64,000 nucleotides of DNA from Emcibacter sp. (GTDB lineage: Bacteria > Pseudomonadota > Alphaproteobacteria > Sphingomonadales > Emcibacteraceae). Position 1 is the first letter of the stretch. Each line of letters begins with the position of its first letter. This document shows, piece by piece, positions 8,882-18,924 of this stretch. The position numbers and the translations under genes were made by a program. The stretch spans positions 1 through 64,000 of the forward strand of contig JAJFIQ010000025.1 in the NCBI GenBank assembly GCA_021774785.1. Direction: 5' to 3'. A model generated the notes under the pieces. That model had not been told where the DNA came from. It searched no databases and saw nothing but the letters and a program-made list of their open reading frames with translations.

Positions 8882-10875
8882 TTTAAATATTCATTTAAAC
8901 TATTACCAAGAGCTGATTTTAATTCATCCAGATACGGCTCGAAATTTTCCCACTGGGCAAGACCTTTGGTATTAATAGGCTGTCGAACCTGTTCTGAGCT
9001 GGCTGTGCGGACATCACGTTCATTTTTATGAAAATCAATACAAGCCTGTTCAAAAGGCAACCCGCAATAATCGAGAATGAGACGCACTTGTTTATCCAGA
9101 TCAGCGACGACATCTTCATATTGCACGCGTAATATTTTATTCGGCAAAACGCTCTCCCAGTGATTCATTAAATCAATATAGTCTTTGTAATAGCGTCCGA
9201 TTTCTTCCAAGCCATATGTAAATTCCTGACCCTCGGCAAAAAGCTGTTTGAAGCCACTAAAACAGCAGGACATGGGGTGGCGTCGCGCATCAATAATCTT
9301 TGCATTTGGCAATATCATATGGATAAGGCCGATATGGCGAAAGTTATTCGGCATTTTATCGGTAAAGAATGGTGCTCTTTTACGGTGAAGTCTTGTATCC
9401 TCCAAATAGGCCTTGCCAAGCTTTAGGCGTTGCTCTTCGGATAGCGTGAATAGATTATCAGGATATTTTGTATCGGACCCTATATTTCCGCGTCCCCGCA
9501 AACGGTGGGCCATGGCGAGTATATTGGGTAATTCCAACGTTCCATCTACCTGCGAGTGGGATGCGAGAATTTGCTCAAGTAAAGTGGAGCCAGCTCTAGG
9601 AAGTCCAACGATAAAAATAGGGTCTGGTGCCAGGCTACCATGCCCTTGGTTCAGATCAAATAATTCTTTGGTGCAGGCCAGAGTCTGTGCGTGAAGTTCC
9701 GTACTCATTTTATCGGCATCATAGCCGCTCTGTTGACGTTTCAGATCATTTCCGCGTTTGTAATAATCAAATGATTTTTCATAATTCTTTCGGTCTTCGT
9801 AAGATTTTCCAAGGGCGAAACATAAATGAATTCGATTGCGGTAAGTGGTGTTAACAGTATTTTCCTGTGCAAGCATGGCCGCCACTTCTTCGTCTGCAAA
9901 ACGATAGGTTTTCAAATTGGCTAGAGCATAATAGGCATCTCCATGATCTGCTTTAGCTCTGATTGCAGCCAGATAAGAGGCTATGGCATCCTTCTGTCGG
10001 CCAAATGTCTTAAGGGCGTGGCCTCGTGATGTCAGTGTGTTGGGGTCACCGGGGAGCTTATCCAACACCTTGTCGAAGGTCGTAAATGCCGTTTCAAAAT
10101 CTCCGGCCTGTAAGCTTTCGATTGCGTAAGCTGATAGAAAAACAGCATTTTCCGAATCTTTGTCACAAAGATATTTTGCCTGCTCGACGGCATCCTGAAA
10201 TTTTTGACGCTTGCGTAATATCTGAATATAATCTAGGCGAACCTGTATATTTTCCGAATCAAATTCAACCGCGCTTTCAAGAAGAAATTCCGCTTCATCC
10301 AATATACCAAACCGCGCCCCGACCTCCGCCAGTAGTCGCATCGCCTCAATGTGATGGGGATGATTTTTGAGGAAATGCCGACACAGGCTTTCGGCTTTTA
10401 GCGTTTTGCCCTCATGAATAAAATTAGTGACTGCAACTAGTTCTTTTGGCAAAGCGGCAAGCCTGTTCGCCTGAAATAATGCCTGATTGCTTTCCTGATT
10501 ACGACCCATTTCTGACAATAGGTCAGCCTGCGCCCGCCAGCTTGCCTCCAGGGCAGGGTTTGCTAGGCAGGCCCGTTCAAAGGCCTTGAGTGCCTCACTG
10601 GCTTTTCCCATTTGACGGTAGAGGTGGCCCTCTTCCTGATAGGCCCGGCCAAATTCCGGTGAAACTGTTTTTAATCTGTTTAATGTGGCAAAAGCCTGAT
10701 CATTCTGCTTTACATACCGATGGCAAACCGCACTCATATAGAGGGTATCAGCATGATCGGGGTTTTCTTTCAGAATAACGTCGAGCGCGACCAATGCTTC
10801 ATCAAAACGGCTCTTATAGATAAGAACTTGCACGTCCTTTAATTTTTTCGCAAATCTTTCGACATCTGAAGACAC
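8878..10875 (-). CDS. TPR-repeat sulfotransferase
   Basis: The 665-residue protein has an N-terminal superhelix of tetratricopeptide repeats (about residues 1-390) and a C-terminal PAPS-type sulfotransferase domain. The phosphosulfate-binding loop reads GLPRAGSTLLEQIL near residue 425, and RRHPMSCCFSGFKQLF is the second nucleotide-binding segment. TPR-sulfotransferases of this build are common in Alphaproteobacteria and the acceptor is usually unknown. It lies between the sox operon and the TonB receptor and faces against the sox operon, so a link to betaine metabolism is not supported. No signal peptide is visible. Confidence 0.85.
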   Translation of the reverse strand: MSSDVERFAKKLKDVQVLIYKSRFDEALVALDVILKENPDHADTLYMSAVCHRYVKQNDQAFATLNRLKTVSPEFGRAYQEEGHLYRQMGKASEALKAFERACLANPALEASWRAQADLLSEMGRNQESNQALFQANRLAALPKELVAVTNFIHEGKTLKAESLCRHFLKNHPHHIEAMRLLAEVGARFGILDEAEFLLESAVEFDSENIQVRLDYIQILRKRQKFQDAVEQAKYLCDKDSENAVFLSAYAIESLQAGDFETAFTTFDKVLDKLPGDPNTLTSRGHALKTFGRQKDAIASYLAAIRAKADHGDAYYALANLKTYRFADEEVAAMLAQENTVNTTYRNRIHLCFALGKSYEDRKNYEKSFDYYKRGNDLKRQQSGYDADKMSTELHAQTLACTKELFDLNQGHGSLAPDPIFIVGLPRAGSTLLEQILASHSQVDGTLELPNILAMAHRLRGRGNIGSDTKYPDNLFTLSEEQRLKLGKAYLEDTRLHRKRAPFFTDKMPNNFRHIGLIHMILPNAKIIDARRHPMSCCFSGFKQLFAEGQEFTYGLEEIGRYYKDYIDLMNHWESVLPNKILRVQYEDVVADLDKQVRLILDYCGLPFEQACIDFHKNERDVRTASSEQVRQPINTKGLAQWENFEPYLDELKSALGNSLNEYLN

Positions 10876-10907
10876 AATATATCGGGACCTTTTTCATTAA
10901 TAATAAA

Positions 10908-10940
10908 ATGAAGCCGCCCCGTAATGAGAGGCGGCTTCAT
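10908..10940 (-). terminator. Rho-independent-type terminator of the TonB receptor gene
   Basis: An 11-base-pair perfect stem (ATGAAGCCGCC, 908-918, with its complement at 930-940) has an 11-base loop. On the minus strand it is followed by a T-rich run (TTTTATTATT). It lies about 30 bases beyond the receptor stop codon and before the sulfotransferase gene, so the two are probably separate transcripts. Confidence 0.75.
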
Positions 10941-10971
10941 GGTTAGCTAATTGTTATATGATGTCAAGTTC

Positions 10972-13482
10972 TCAATATTCAAAAGAAGCGCGCAAACCAA
11001 ATGTCCGGGGACGGTTTGTTGAAATCCGTTCACGGTCAAATATAAGGTTATTGTTTAACTGCGCCCGTTCATCCGTCAGATTGTCGCCATAAACCTCCAC
11101 TGACCAACGCTCATTTCTTACACCAAAAGTTAATCCAAGAAGGAAATAGCTCTCTTGCTCGGCACGATTTATGAGAACGATGTCACCGAATGACGACCCT
11201 GAATAGGCCAGGGATGGTTGAATATGAGCCTCAAATTCATCGCTGATATCCCATTCATAGCGGGCTGAGAGATTGCCCTGGAATGACGGTGCATATGCCA
11301 GGTCTTCGCCAGGCCCCGCGATGGCCACACTGGCCCCGACAAGATCCGTAACCGTCGCATCTAATATTGAAAATGCACCGGAAATGATTAATCCGGGCAT
11401 GGCTTCTGGTGCCCATGTAATGTCGCCCTCAACACCTTTAATTTCCGCATCTGCCGCATTATCCGAGAAGAATAGATTGGTAACGGATGGGTCAAAAATA
11501 GTTGTTTGCAGGTCTGAAATCTTAACAAAGAACGCACTGCCGTTAAAACGCAATGTGTTGTCCAGAAGATCCATTTTCCAGCCAATTTCATAGTTGGTCA
11601 CGTCATCGGTACGAACAACTGCCGGAACAGCACCACCACCGGCACCTGCCGGACGGTTTGGAAGGCCGGGCCTGAACCCTTCAGAATAGGTGAAATAAAC
11701 CAGAGTATCCTCGGTCGGCGTCCAAGATATATTACCCTTTAAAACAACGCCTTTTTCTTTTGCGCCCTTCGGTACGGGTATACCATTGATTACTTGAGTG
11801 CCATCAAATTGTGTATCCAGATTGGTTCCGAAAGCATTCACATCCACCCCACCGAAATTAAAGAAGGATGAGTTGGCACTACCCTTCATCCGCACGCTGA
11901 CATCATGCCAACGTGCCCCGGCAGTGACGGACAATTTATCCGGCACCAGATCATATGTAACTTCACCAAACAGAGCATATTGGGTGTCTGTACGGGTAAT
12001 ATCATTGAAAAATATAACCCCAAGTGGCCGTGGGTTAGGATCACTGACGGATGACCCAGGTAAAGGGCCATTTTGAGGCCAGCCAAAGACACCGGGTGTG
12101 AAGCTTTCCGCGTTAATGGAGCCCGGATAGGTAAAATCATTACGTTCTACCAGCTTCTGATAACTCTGGAAGCCACCAAAAGTAGCCCGGATCCGGTTTT
12201 CGACCGGTGTGGTGAAACGTAATTCATTGGTATATACCTCTGTTTCTGTTTCCGAATCCACAAACAAGTTCGGCGGCTGACAAGTTCCGGAAGGCGCGCC
12301 GCCCGGATATGAAACAGAGCCGTCACAAATATAATAGGGTAGATACTGTCCCACAAACAGATAGTCTGTATAATCCACAGTTTGTTTGGTATCACGATTA
12401 AGGAAGCCACCGGTATAGACCACATCCAACATGCCCAGACGACCTTCTACTGTCCATGCGGTATTATTAAAGTCATCGACAATTTCATCCGGTGAAAATC
12501 TTTTAACGGATAATTGTTCCGGGTCATCTATTTCAGGATCAAAGAAGAAAACACCTTCTGAATCAATTCGTTGGCGTGTATGACTAACATCGACACTCCA
12601 ATCTTCATTGACAAGATATGCCGTGCTGACACGGAAACCTGTATAGGAAGCATCATTGAAATTATCCTCAACAAGCCCAATATTGTTGGCGTCAAGGAAA
12701 GTTACCCCGGAGAAATCGGCCCCTGCCTGAAAACCATCTGATGTCGGCACACCATTGGGCCGTGGAGTTGATGAGGCAAAACGAGCACTTTCGCTGGCAC
12801 TTATGGTACCGGCCACATTATCAATATACCCACCCTGATTATCCACATAGAAGACACCGCGGATGGCAAATTTATCCTCAATAACGGGATAATTGATCAT
12901 GGCCTCAATTTTTTGGCTCATCTCACCACCCTTGGTAAATGAGACACCAAGACTTGCTTTGGCTTCAAATTCGCTTAAATTGGCTTTATTTGTAATCAGA
13001 CGTATTGTACCTGCTTGTGAACTGGCCCCGAATAATGTGCCCTGTGGTCCGGGAAGAACTTCAATTCTATTTAGGTCAGCCGCATAAACATCAAGATTTC
13101 GACCAACCTGTGTGACGGGCTGTTCGTCAAGGTATAAAGCGACATTTGGTGCGATACCTGCGACGCCTGCCGTTGTAAGGTTGGGTGTTGTTGAGGCCAG
13201 ACCCCTGATATATATGGTGCCCTGCCCGGGTCCGCTGCCACCTGCGGTCACGCCGGGAAGTTGCAGTATATAGTCGGTGAATACATCAACGCCCATATTT
13301 TCCAGAGTACTGCTGCCTAATGCGTTAACAGCAACCGGAATGTCCTGTGTGCTGGCGGAACGCTTTGTTGCGGTTACCATAATTTCTTCAAGCACGACAG
13401 TACCTTTATCCTGTGCCTGAGCAGCGGTAGCAAGAGTCGATATAACTGCAATTGTTGATACGCTGGCCATTAATGTACGCAT
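10972..13482 (-). CDS. TonB-dependent outer-membrane receptor
   Basis: The 836-residue protein has a signal peptide ending in AQAQ near residue 24, a TonB box (EEIMVTATKR, about residues 32-41), a plug domain and a 22-strand-type beta-barrel ending in the aromatic residue typical of outer-membrane proteins (SFEY). Its size is far above BtuB, so cobalamin uptake is not indicated by length. Substrate is unknown; position opposite the BCCT transporter and a shared operator-like site suggest it is induced with betaine use. The ribosome site AAGGGAAGGA precedes the ATG. Confidence 0.9.
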   Translation of the reverse strand: MRTLMASVSTIAVISTLATAAQAQDKGTVVLEEIMVTATKRSASTQDIPVAVNALGSSTLENMGVDVFTDYILQLPGVTAGGSGPGQGTIYIRGLASTTPNLTTAGVAGIAPNVALYLDEQPVTQVGRNLDVYAADLNRIEVLPGPQGTLFGASSQAGTIRLITNKANLSEFEAKASLGVSFTKGGEMSQKIEAMINYPVIEDKFAIRGVFYVDNQGGYIDNVAGTISASESARFASSTPRPNGVPTSDGFQAGADFSGVTFLDANNIGLVEDNFNDASYTGFRVSTAYLVNEDWSVDVSHTRQRIDSEGVFFFDPEIDDPEQLSVKRFSPDEIVDDFNNTAWTVEGRLGMLDVVYTGGFLNRDTKQTVDYTDYLFVGQYLPYYICDGSVSYPGGAPSGTCQPPNLFVDSETETEVYTNELRFTTPVENRIRATFGGFQSYQKLVERNDFTYPGSINAESFTPGVFGWPQNGPLPGSSVSDPNPRPLGVIFFNDITRTDTQYALFGEVTYDLVPDKLSVTAGARWHDVSVRMKGSANSSFFNFGGVDVNAFGTNLDTQFDGTQVINGIPVPKGAKEKGVVLKGNISWTPTEDTLVYFTYSEGFRPGLPNRPAGAGGGAVPAVVRTDDVTNYEIGWKMDLLDNTLRFNGSAFFVKISDLQTTIFDPSVTNLFFSDNAADAEIKGVEGDITWAPEAMPGLIISGAFSILDATVTDLVGASVAIAGPGEDLAYAPSFQGNLSARYEWDISDEFEAHIQPSLAYSGSSFGDIVLINRAEQESYFLLGLTFGVRNERWSVEVYGDNLTDERAQLNNNLIFDRERISTNRPRTFGLRASFEY

Positions 13483-13537
13483 AGTTATTTCCTTCCCTTA
13501 AATTTTGACTTTATAGTTATTCTCTTTAAATCTTGAT

Positions 13538-13559
13538 TTTATACTAACTGATTAGTAAG
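13538..13559. promoter_or_regulatory. Second operator-like site, over the TonB receptor promoter
   Basis: ATACTAACTGATTAGTAAG (13541-13559) matches 16 of 19 bases of the palindrome core at 222-240. It abuts a minus-strand TATAAA (complement of 13538-13543) that can serve as -10 for the receptor gene. It sits between the divergent receptor and transporter genes. A TetR-family protein bound here could block the receptor promoter; its effect on the transporter promoter, about 150 bases away, is uncertain. Confidence 0.55.
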
Positions 13560-13710
13560 CTATGTTAGGTTACTTTTATCAACCTGTAAAGTTTTTTGTC
13601 AATTGCTAACTGACAATCCTCTGTTTGCGAAGTCTCTGCTTTTATCTATCATAGCAATACACGCCATAAACAGGGGATTGAAATAATATCTGAAATAAAG
13701 TTAATTGCGT

Positions 13711-13716
13711 TATAAT
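13711..13716 (+). promoter_or_regulatory. Candidate -10 box for the BCCT transporter
   Basis: A consensus TATAAT lies 34 bases before the GTG start of the transporter. No good -35 is visible 17 bases upstream, so activation by a regulator (for example the neighbouring AraC-type protein) would fit. Confidence 0.4.
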
Positions 13717-13749
13717 GGTAGAGAAAAATAAACCGGGAGAATTTTTATT

Positions 13750-15348
13750 GTGAGTGAATCTGTTATAATTACAAAAGTCGATCATAATTTTAATTCAAAA
13801 AACATTTACTTTTCCGGAATGGAATTTCATCCAACAGTTTTTTTCGTCTCAACTTTCTTAACGATAACTCTTGTTATTATTACACTCGCTTTTCCAGATG
13901 ACGCGGCTATTTTTTTTGCAAATATGCTGGAAATTGTGACTTCAAATTTTAACTGGTTGATGGCATCTCTTGCTAATTTATTTGTCGCAGTTTGTTTGAT
14001 CATCATGATTTCCCCCTATGGTAAAATACGTTTGGGAGGTGCAGGGGCCAAACCGGATTTTGGATATGTAGCTTGGTTTTCGATGTTATTTGCGGCGGGA
14101 ATGGGCGTTGGTTTGGTCTTCTTTGGCGTTAGTGAGCCGATAACCCATTTCACCAGTTCCCTGGCAACGGACGCGGGGCAGGCTTCAAGTTATGCGCCGT
14201 TGGGCGGAGCAATAGGAGATATTGCTGAATCAAAGCGGCTTGGGATGGCAGCAACGGTTTTTCATTGGACTTTGCATCCTTGGGCAACTTTTGTTCTTGT
14301 TGCACTGTCATTGGCGTTATCAAGCTATAATTCAGGGTTACCGCTTACAATACGCTCAGGATTTTATCCAATCTTTGGAGATCTCGTCTGGGGGCCGCTG
14401 GGTAGTGCAATTGATACACTCGCCGTGCTTGCTACGGTTTTTGGACTAGCAACATCATTGGGACTGGGCGCACAACAAGCTCTGTCAGGGTTCAATTTCC
14501 TGTTTGGAATTGAATATAATATAGGCAATCAGGTATTGGTAATTTTCGGTGTAGCCTTAGTTACGGTCTGCTCATTGTATTTGGGTCTGAGAAGGGGTGT
14601 CAGGCGATTAAGCGAGATAAACCTGATACTTGCGGCAGTATTATGCCTATTCATCGTCATTGCTGGTCCAACTATATTGATTTTGACGGATTTTACTAAA
14701 AACCTTGTCGCTTATATTCAGGAGTTGCCGGCACTTTCAAATCCTGTTGGCAGAAAGGATCAACCGTTTTTTAATCAATGGACGATTTTTTATTGGGCAT
14801 GGTGGGCGTCATGGGCACCTTTCGTAGGCATGTTTATTGCCCGAATTTCGCGGGGTCGTAGCGTTCGTGAATTTATCTTTTACGTTCTTTTAATTCCATC
14901 TGTTATCAGCACTTTCTGGATTACCACATTTGGATCAGTAGCCATTGATCAAATTGTCAGTCAGGGGCATACGGCTTTGGCGAATGCGGATTTACCCATC
15001 AAACTTTTTGTTATGCTGGAACAATTGCCCTTGGCAGGAATCACATCCTTTATCGGTATTATACTCGTACTGGTATTTTTCATAACCTCATGGGATTCAG
15101 GCTCTCTGGTGCTTGATACAATATCTGCTGGCGGGAAAATAGGCACAATGAAAACTCAACGCGTTTTATGGGTTGGTATTGTGGGTTTTGTTGCAATCGC
15201 ATTATTGGTTGGCGGTGGGTTAAAATCTTTACAATCAGCGTCAATCATTACCGGGCTGCCGTTTATGATAGTAATAGCAATACTTATCATCGGCATTCTC
15301 AAAAGCTTGTCCCAGGCATCTGAACAATTTTCAGAGACTGACGAATAA
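13750..15348 (+). CDS. BCCT-family betaine/carnitine/choline transporter
   Basis: The 532-residue membrane protein has about 12 hydrophobic segments and the family signature around FYWAWWASWAPFVGMFIARISRG'. The Trp-rich stretch is the substrate site of BetP/BetT-type transporters, which take up quaternary ammonium compounds by ion symport. I accept the GTG start at 13750 because GGGAGA lies 9 bases upstream. It lacks the long acidic or basic tails of osmosensing BetP, as expected for a catabolic uptake system. It probably imports the substrate demethylated by the surrounding enzymes. The gene is A/T-richer than the enzymes around it. Confidence 0.92.
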   Translation: MSESVIITKVDHNFNSKNIYFSGMEFHPTVFFVSTFLTITLVIITLAFPDDAAIFFANMLEIVTSNFNWLMASLANLFVAVCLIIMISPYGKIRLGGAGAKPDFGYVAWFSMLFAAGMGVGLVFFGVSEPITHFTSSLATDAGQASSYAPLGGAIGDIAESKRLGMAATVFHWTLHPWATFVLVALSLALSSYNSGLPLTIRSGFYPIFGDLVWGPLGSAIDTLAVLATVFGLATSLGLGAQQALSGFNFLFGIEYNIGNQVLVIFGVALVTVCSLYLGLRRGVRRLSEINLILAAVLCLFIVIAGPTILILTDFTKNLVAYIQELPALSNPVGRKDQPFFNQWTIFYWAWWASWAPFVGMFIARISRGRSVREFIFYVLLIPSVISTFWITTFGSVAIDQIVSQGHTALANADLPIKLFVMLEQLPLAGITSFIGIILVLVFFITSWDSGSLVLDTISAGGKIGTMKTQRVLWVGIVGFVAIALLVGGGLKSLQSASIITGLPFMIVIAILIIGILKSLSQASEQFSETDE

Positions 15349-15408
15349 CCCACCTGTTAATGGGTAAAATAAAAAAGAAACCTGTTACCTGCATCCTGCG
15401 GTCAATTA

Positions 15409-16374
15409 TCAATTTTTCTTACGTTCAGTACTGGGGGGATAACCAAAATGCCGTCGGTAAGCCTGCGTAAAATGTGCGGCAGATTTAAACCCGCTGGCTA
15501 CAGCAATATGCAGAATTGGCATGGTGGTTTGCCGTAAGAGTAGTTGCGATTTTTGCAGGCGCAGCTCGAGATAATATTTTGAAGGTGTCATGCTTAAATG
15601 AGAGCGAAAAAGCCTTTCCAGTTGCCGTAGGGAAATATTTACACTCTGGGCAACATTGCTCAGGTCACGAGACGTTTCTATATTGGTTTCCATAAAGGCG
15701 ATGGCCGCAAGAAGCTTGGGGTTCTTAATGCCAGTTTTATGCTGGATAGGCATCCGTTGTGGGTCATGCTGTTTGCGCAGATTACTATGAAGCATCTGTT
15801 CAGCTACATTAATCGCTAAATGTTTGCCATGAGTTTGCGAAATAGCATAAATCATCATATCAAGGGGGGCTGTCCCGCCAGAGCAGGTATAACGGTTGCG
15901 ATCAATTTCAAAAAGGGTGGCCGTAACATCAAGATGGGGATAATTTTCCACAAAACTTTCGACATTTTCCCAATGTAAAGTGCATCTGTAGCCATCAAGT
16001 AAGCCAGCATCTGCAAGGGCAATAGAGCCTGTACAAACACTGCCAAGCGGCACGTTCGCCCGGGCATAGGACCGGAGTTGCCTAGAAATTATAATGTCTT
16101 TATATTCGCGAGTTTTGACACCGGCACAGACAAATAAAACATCAATGTCGATAGGGTCTGATATGGAACCATCAGGTGTAATTGTCACCCCATTACTGGC
16201 CGGTATAACGTTTCCGTTTATACTTAATGTTTTCCAATTATATAATTTTTTCCGGCTCATCCTGTTTGCCACACGGAGTGGTTCAATGCAGGATGTAAAA
16301 GCAATCATGGAAAAAAATGGTAAAAGCAAAAAACCTATCCTTTGGGTTTTATCGCTTCTTTGCTTCTCAAACAT
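15409..16374 (-). CDS. GbdR-like AraC-family regulator with DJ-1/PfpI domain
   Basis: The 321-residue protein has an N-terminal class I glutamine amidotransferase-like (DJ-1/PfpI) domain, with the nucleophile-elbow region GSVCTGSIALADAGLL near residues 111-126, and a C-terminal double helix-turn-helix AraC domain (about residues 215-318). This is the architecture of GbdR, CdhR and related activators of glycine-betaine, dimethylglycine and carnitine catabolism. It diverges from the fhs-mttB operon with a 121-base shared control region and converges on the BCCT gene. I infer that it senses a betaine or dimethylglycine and activates the corrinoid operon. Confidence 0.85.
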   Translation of the reverse strand: MFEKQRSDKTQRIGFLLLPFFSMIAFTSCIEPLRVANRMSRKKLYNWKTLSINGNVIPASNGVTITPDGSISDPIDIDVLFVCAGVKTREYKDIIISRQLRSYARANVPLGSVCTGSIALADAGLLDGYRCTLHWENVESFVENYPHLDVTATLFEIDRNRYTCSGGTAPLDMMIYAISQTHGKHLAINVAEQMLHSNLRKQHDPQRMPIQHKTGIKNPKLLAAIAFMETNIETSRDLSNVAQSVNISLRQLERLFRSHLSMTPSKYYLELRLQKSQLLLRQTTMPILHIAVASGFKSAAHFTQAYRRHFGYPPSTERKKN

Positions 16375-16495
16375 ACCTTGTTTTACTCTTAAAATTCATC
16401 TTTATATGTCGTTTATACTAAAATATAAGGCGGCTTCAAGCAATATGGCACTTTTAATATGATGTATATTCAGGTCATAGTGAAGGATATAATAT

Positions 16496-18208
16496 ATGTT
16501 AAAAGATAATCGTAATGACATTTTGCCCGCACCCGGTGCCCCGGATATTGAAATTGCGCGGGCCGCGTCCATGCAGCCCATATTACCTCTGGCCGCTGAC
16601 CATCTGGGCATCCCCCCGGAAGCTCTTGTGCCCTATGGACATTTTAAGGCAAAGCTTTCTCTGGATCATATTCATGCGATAAAAGATCGTCCGCAAGGCA
16701 AACTGGTGCTGGTCACGGCTGTCACGCCGACAGCCGCTGGCGAGGGGAAAACCACCACCAGTGTTGGCTTGAGTGACGGGCTAAATAAAATTGGTATTAA
16801 ATCAATGGTATGTTTGCGAGAACCGTCCCTTGGCCCCTGTTTCGGCATGAAGGGCGGAGCGGCTGGTGGCGGCAGAGCGCAGGTGGTCCCTATGGAAGAT
16901 ATCAATCTTCATTTTAATGGTGATTTTCATGCGATTACATCGGCTCATAACCTGTTGTCAGCCATGCTGGACAATCATATCCACTGGGGCAATGAGTTGA
17001 ATATAGATCCACGGCGTATTAGCTGGCGTCGGGTTGTGGATATGAATGATCGGGCTTTGCGTAATATTGTTATTGGTCTTGGCGGCCCGGTTCATGGTGT
17101 TCCGCGTGAAAATGGTTTCGATATTACGGTAGCTTCGGAAATCATGGCGATTTTCTGTTTGGCCGATGGTCTGACTGACCTGCAAAGGCGGCTTGGCGAT
17201 ATCATTGTCGCGCAGACCCATGAAAAAGAGCTGGTTACCGCGCGCGACCTTGGCGCGGATGGGGCCATGGCGGTTCTGTTGAAAGATGCCCTTGCCCCCA
17301 ATCTGGTGCAGACAATTGAAAATAACCTGTCATTCATTCACGGCGGACCCTTCGCTAATATTGCTCATGGCTGTAACAGTGTTATGGCGACAAAAGCCGC
17401 GCTGTTGCTTTCCGATGTCGTTGTTACCGAAGCGGGGTTCGGGGCTGATTTAGGTGCCGAAAAATTTATTGATATTAAATGCCGAAAGTCAGGTTTGCGG
17501 CCGGATGCTGTTGTGTTGGTCTGTACCATACGTGCCATGAAAATGCAGGGCGGCGTGGCGAAAGGAGCATTAAATCAGCCTGATCCACAAGCGGTAGAGA
17601 AAGGCTGTGTGAACCTTGTCCGCCATATTGAAAATATGAAAAAATTCAACATTACCCCCATCGTTGCCCTTAATCATTTTATCAAAGACACGAACGAAGA
17701 ATATGCCGTTATCCAGAAAATATGTGTTGAGCAAGGCGTGGAAATTTCCTTATCCAAACACTGGGAAAAAGGCGGAGAAGGCGCAGTTGAATTGGCGACC
17801 CTCGTCAAAGAAACCTTGGACGGGACGTCCGCTGAAGTTAATTTTCTTTATCCTGATGACGCGCCCTTCAAGAAAAAAATTAAAACGGTGGCAGAGGAGA
17901 TTTATCACGCCGGTGATGTGGCTTTCAGTCCTGCGGCAAGCCGTAGTCTGGCGGAATTTGAAAAACAGGGTTTCGGTAATCTGCCCGTATGCATTGCTAA
18001 AACACCCTATAGTTTTTCATCTGATCCCGCACTCTCCGGGGCCGCTGAAGGACATACGCTGGAGGTACGTGAAGTGCGCCTGTGTGCCGGGGCCGGATTT
18101 GTAGTTGCGGTATGTGGTAACCTTATGACCATGCCGGGTCTACCCAGAAAACCGTCGGCGCTTAATGTTGGTCTGGAAGAGAGTGGCGAGATTTTTGGGC
18201 TGTCTTAA
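16496..18208 (+). CDS. fhs: Formate-tetrahydrofolate ligase
   Basis: The 570-residue enzyme has the family P-loop (T[10 protein letters not shown], near residues 78-90) and the conserved segment [21 protein letters not shown]. It interconverts formate, ATP and THF with 10-formyl-THF. As first gene of the operon it provides the ATP-yielding exit when methyl groups are oxidised. Start ATG is preceded by AAGGA at 8 bases. A methylene-THF dehydrogenase/cyclohydrolase (FolD) is needed to link it to MetF and Sox; none is in the window, so it must be encoded elsewhere. Confidence 0.95.
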   Translation: MLKDNRNDILPAPGAPDIEIARAASMQPILPLAADHLGIPPEALVPYGHFKAKLSLDHIHAIKDRPQGKLVLVTAVTPTAAGEGKTTTSVGLSDGLNKIGIKSMVCLREPSLGPCFGMKGGAAGGGRAQVVPMEDINLHFNGDFHAITSAHNLLSAMLDNHIHWGNELNIDPRRISWRRVVDMNDRALRNIVIGLGGPVHGVPRENGFDITVASEIMAIFCLADGLTDLQRRLGDIIVAQTHEKELVTARDLGADGAMAVLLKDALAPNLVQTIENNLSFIHGGPFANIAHGCNSVMATKAALLLSDVVVTEAGFGADLGAEKFIDIKCRKSGLRPDAVVLVCTIRAMKMQGGVAKGALNQPDPQAVEKGCVNLVRHIENMKKFNITPIVALNHFIKDTNEEYAVIQKICVEQGVEISLSKHWEKGGEGAVELATLVKETLDGTSAEVNFLYPDDAPFKKKIKTVAEEIYHAGDVAFSPAASRSLAEFEKQGFGNLPVCIAKTPYSFSSDPALSGAAEGHTLEVREVRLCAGAGFVVAVCGNLMTMPGLPRKPSALNVGLEESGEIFGLS

Positions 18209-18231
18209 CCTCAAAAAAGAGAAGTAATATT

Positions 18232-18921
18232 GTGAGTGATGACGAAGAAGAAATTATCCTGCGGGATTTGAACGATGAGGAGCTGGTCGCCCAGATGCAG
18301 GATGACCTGTATGATGGTCTGCGTGATGAGGTATTTGAAGGTGTTGAAATACTTCTGGAGCGAAAATGGGATCCAAATGCCATTTTGTCTGATGCTCTGG
18401 TTGAGGGCATGCGTATCGTCGGCATAGATTTCAGGGACGGCATTCTCTTCGTGCCTGAAGTGTTGCAATGCGCCAGTGCCATGAAAGGCGGCATGGGTTT
18501 GTTGCGTCCGCTTCTGGCGGCCAGTGAACATGCCGCGAGCACCGGTAAATATGTCATTGGCACCGTCAAGGGTGATATTCATGATATTGGTAAAAATCTG
18601 GTTGGCATGATGCTTGAAGGAGCCGGTTTTGAAGTAATTGATCTTGGTATCAATAACCCGGTTGAAAATTATCTTGAGGCCATAGACAAGCATAAGCCGG
18701 ACATCCTTGGGATGTCGGCCTTGTTGACAACAACCATGCCCTATATGGGCGTGGTGATTGAGGAACTGGACAAGCGCGGTATTTTGAAAGAATTGCCGGT
18801 TATGGTCGGTGGTGCGCCGCTCAATCAGGAGTTTGCCGATGCGATCAACGCCCATACTTATGGCCGTGATGCGGCCATGAGCGCAGAGCTGGCAAAAACC
18901 ATCATTGGACGGAACAGATGA
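18232..18921 (+). CDS. Corrinoid (methyl-B12-binding) protein, MttC/MtgC family
   Basis: A 229-residue protein with an N-terminal four-helix cap (about 1-95) and a Rossmann-type B12 domain. The motif GDIHDIGKN at about residues 114-122 supplies the cobalt-ligating histidine (His117), with SALLTTTM and GGAPL as the other base-off/His-on motifs. It carries the methyl group between the substrate methyltransferase (MttB family, last gene) and the folate methyltransferase. GTG start at 18232. It begins 23 bases after fhs and ends 3 bases before the DUF1638 gene. Confidence 0.93.
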   Translation: MSDDEEEIILRDLNDEELVAQMQDDLYDGLRDEVFEGVEILLERKWDPNAILSDALVEGMRIVGIDFRDGILFVPEVLQCASAMKGGMGLLRPLLAASEHAASTGKYVIGTVKGDIHDIGKNLVGMMLEGAGFEVIDLGINNPVENYLEAIDKHKPDILGMSALLTTTMPYMGVVIEELDKRGILKELPVMVGGAPLNQEFADAINAHTYGRDAAMSAELAKTIIGRNR

Positions 18922-18924
18922 TCA

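Noticed and set aside
15347-15375. Terminator after the BCCT gene (ACCCA...TGGGT hairpin)
   Set aside because: The stem is only 5 base pairs and the adjoining run is A-rich on the plus strand, so it suits neither direction.
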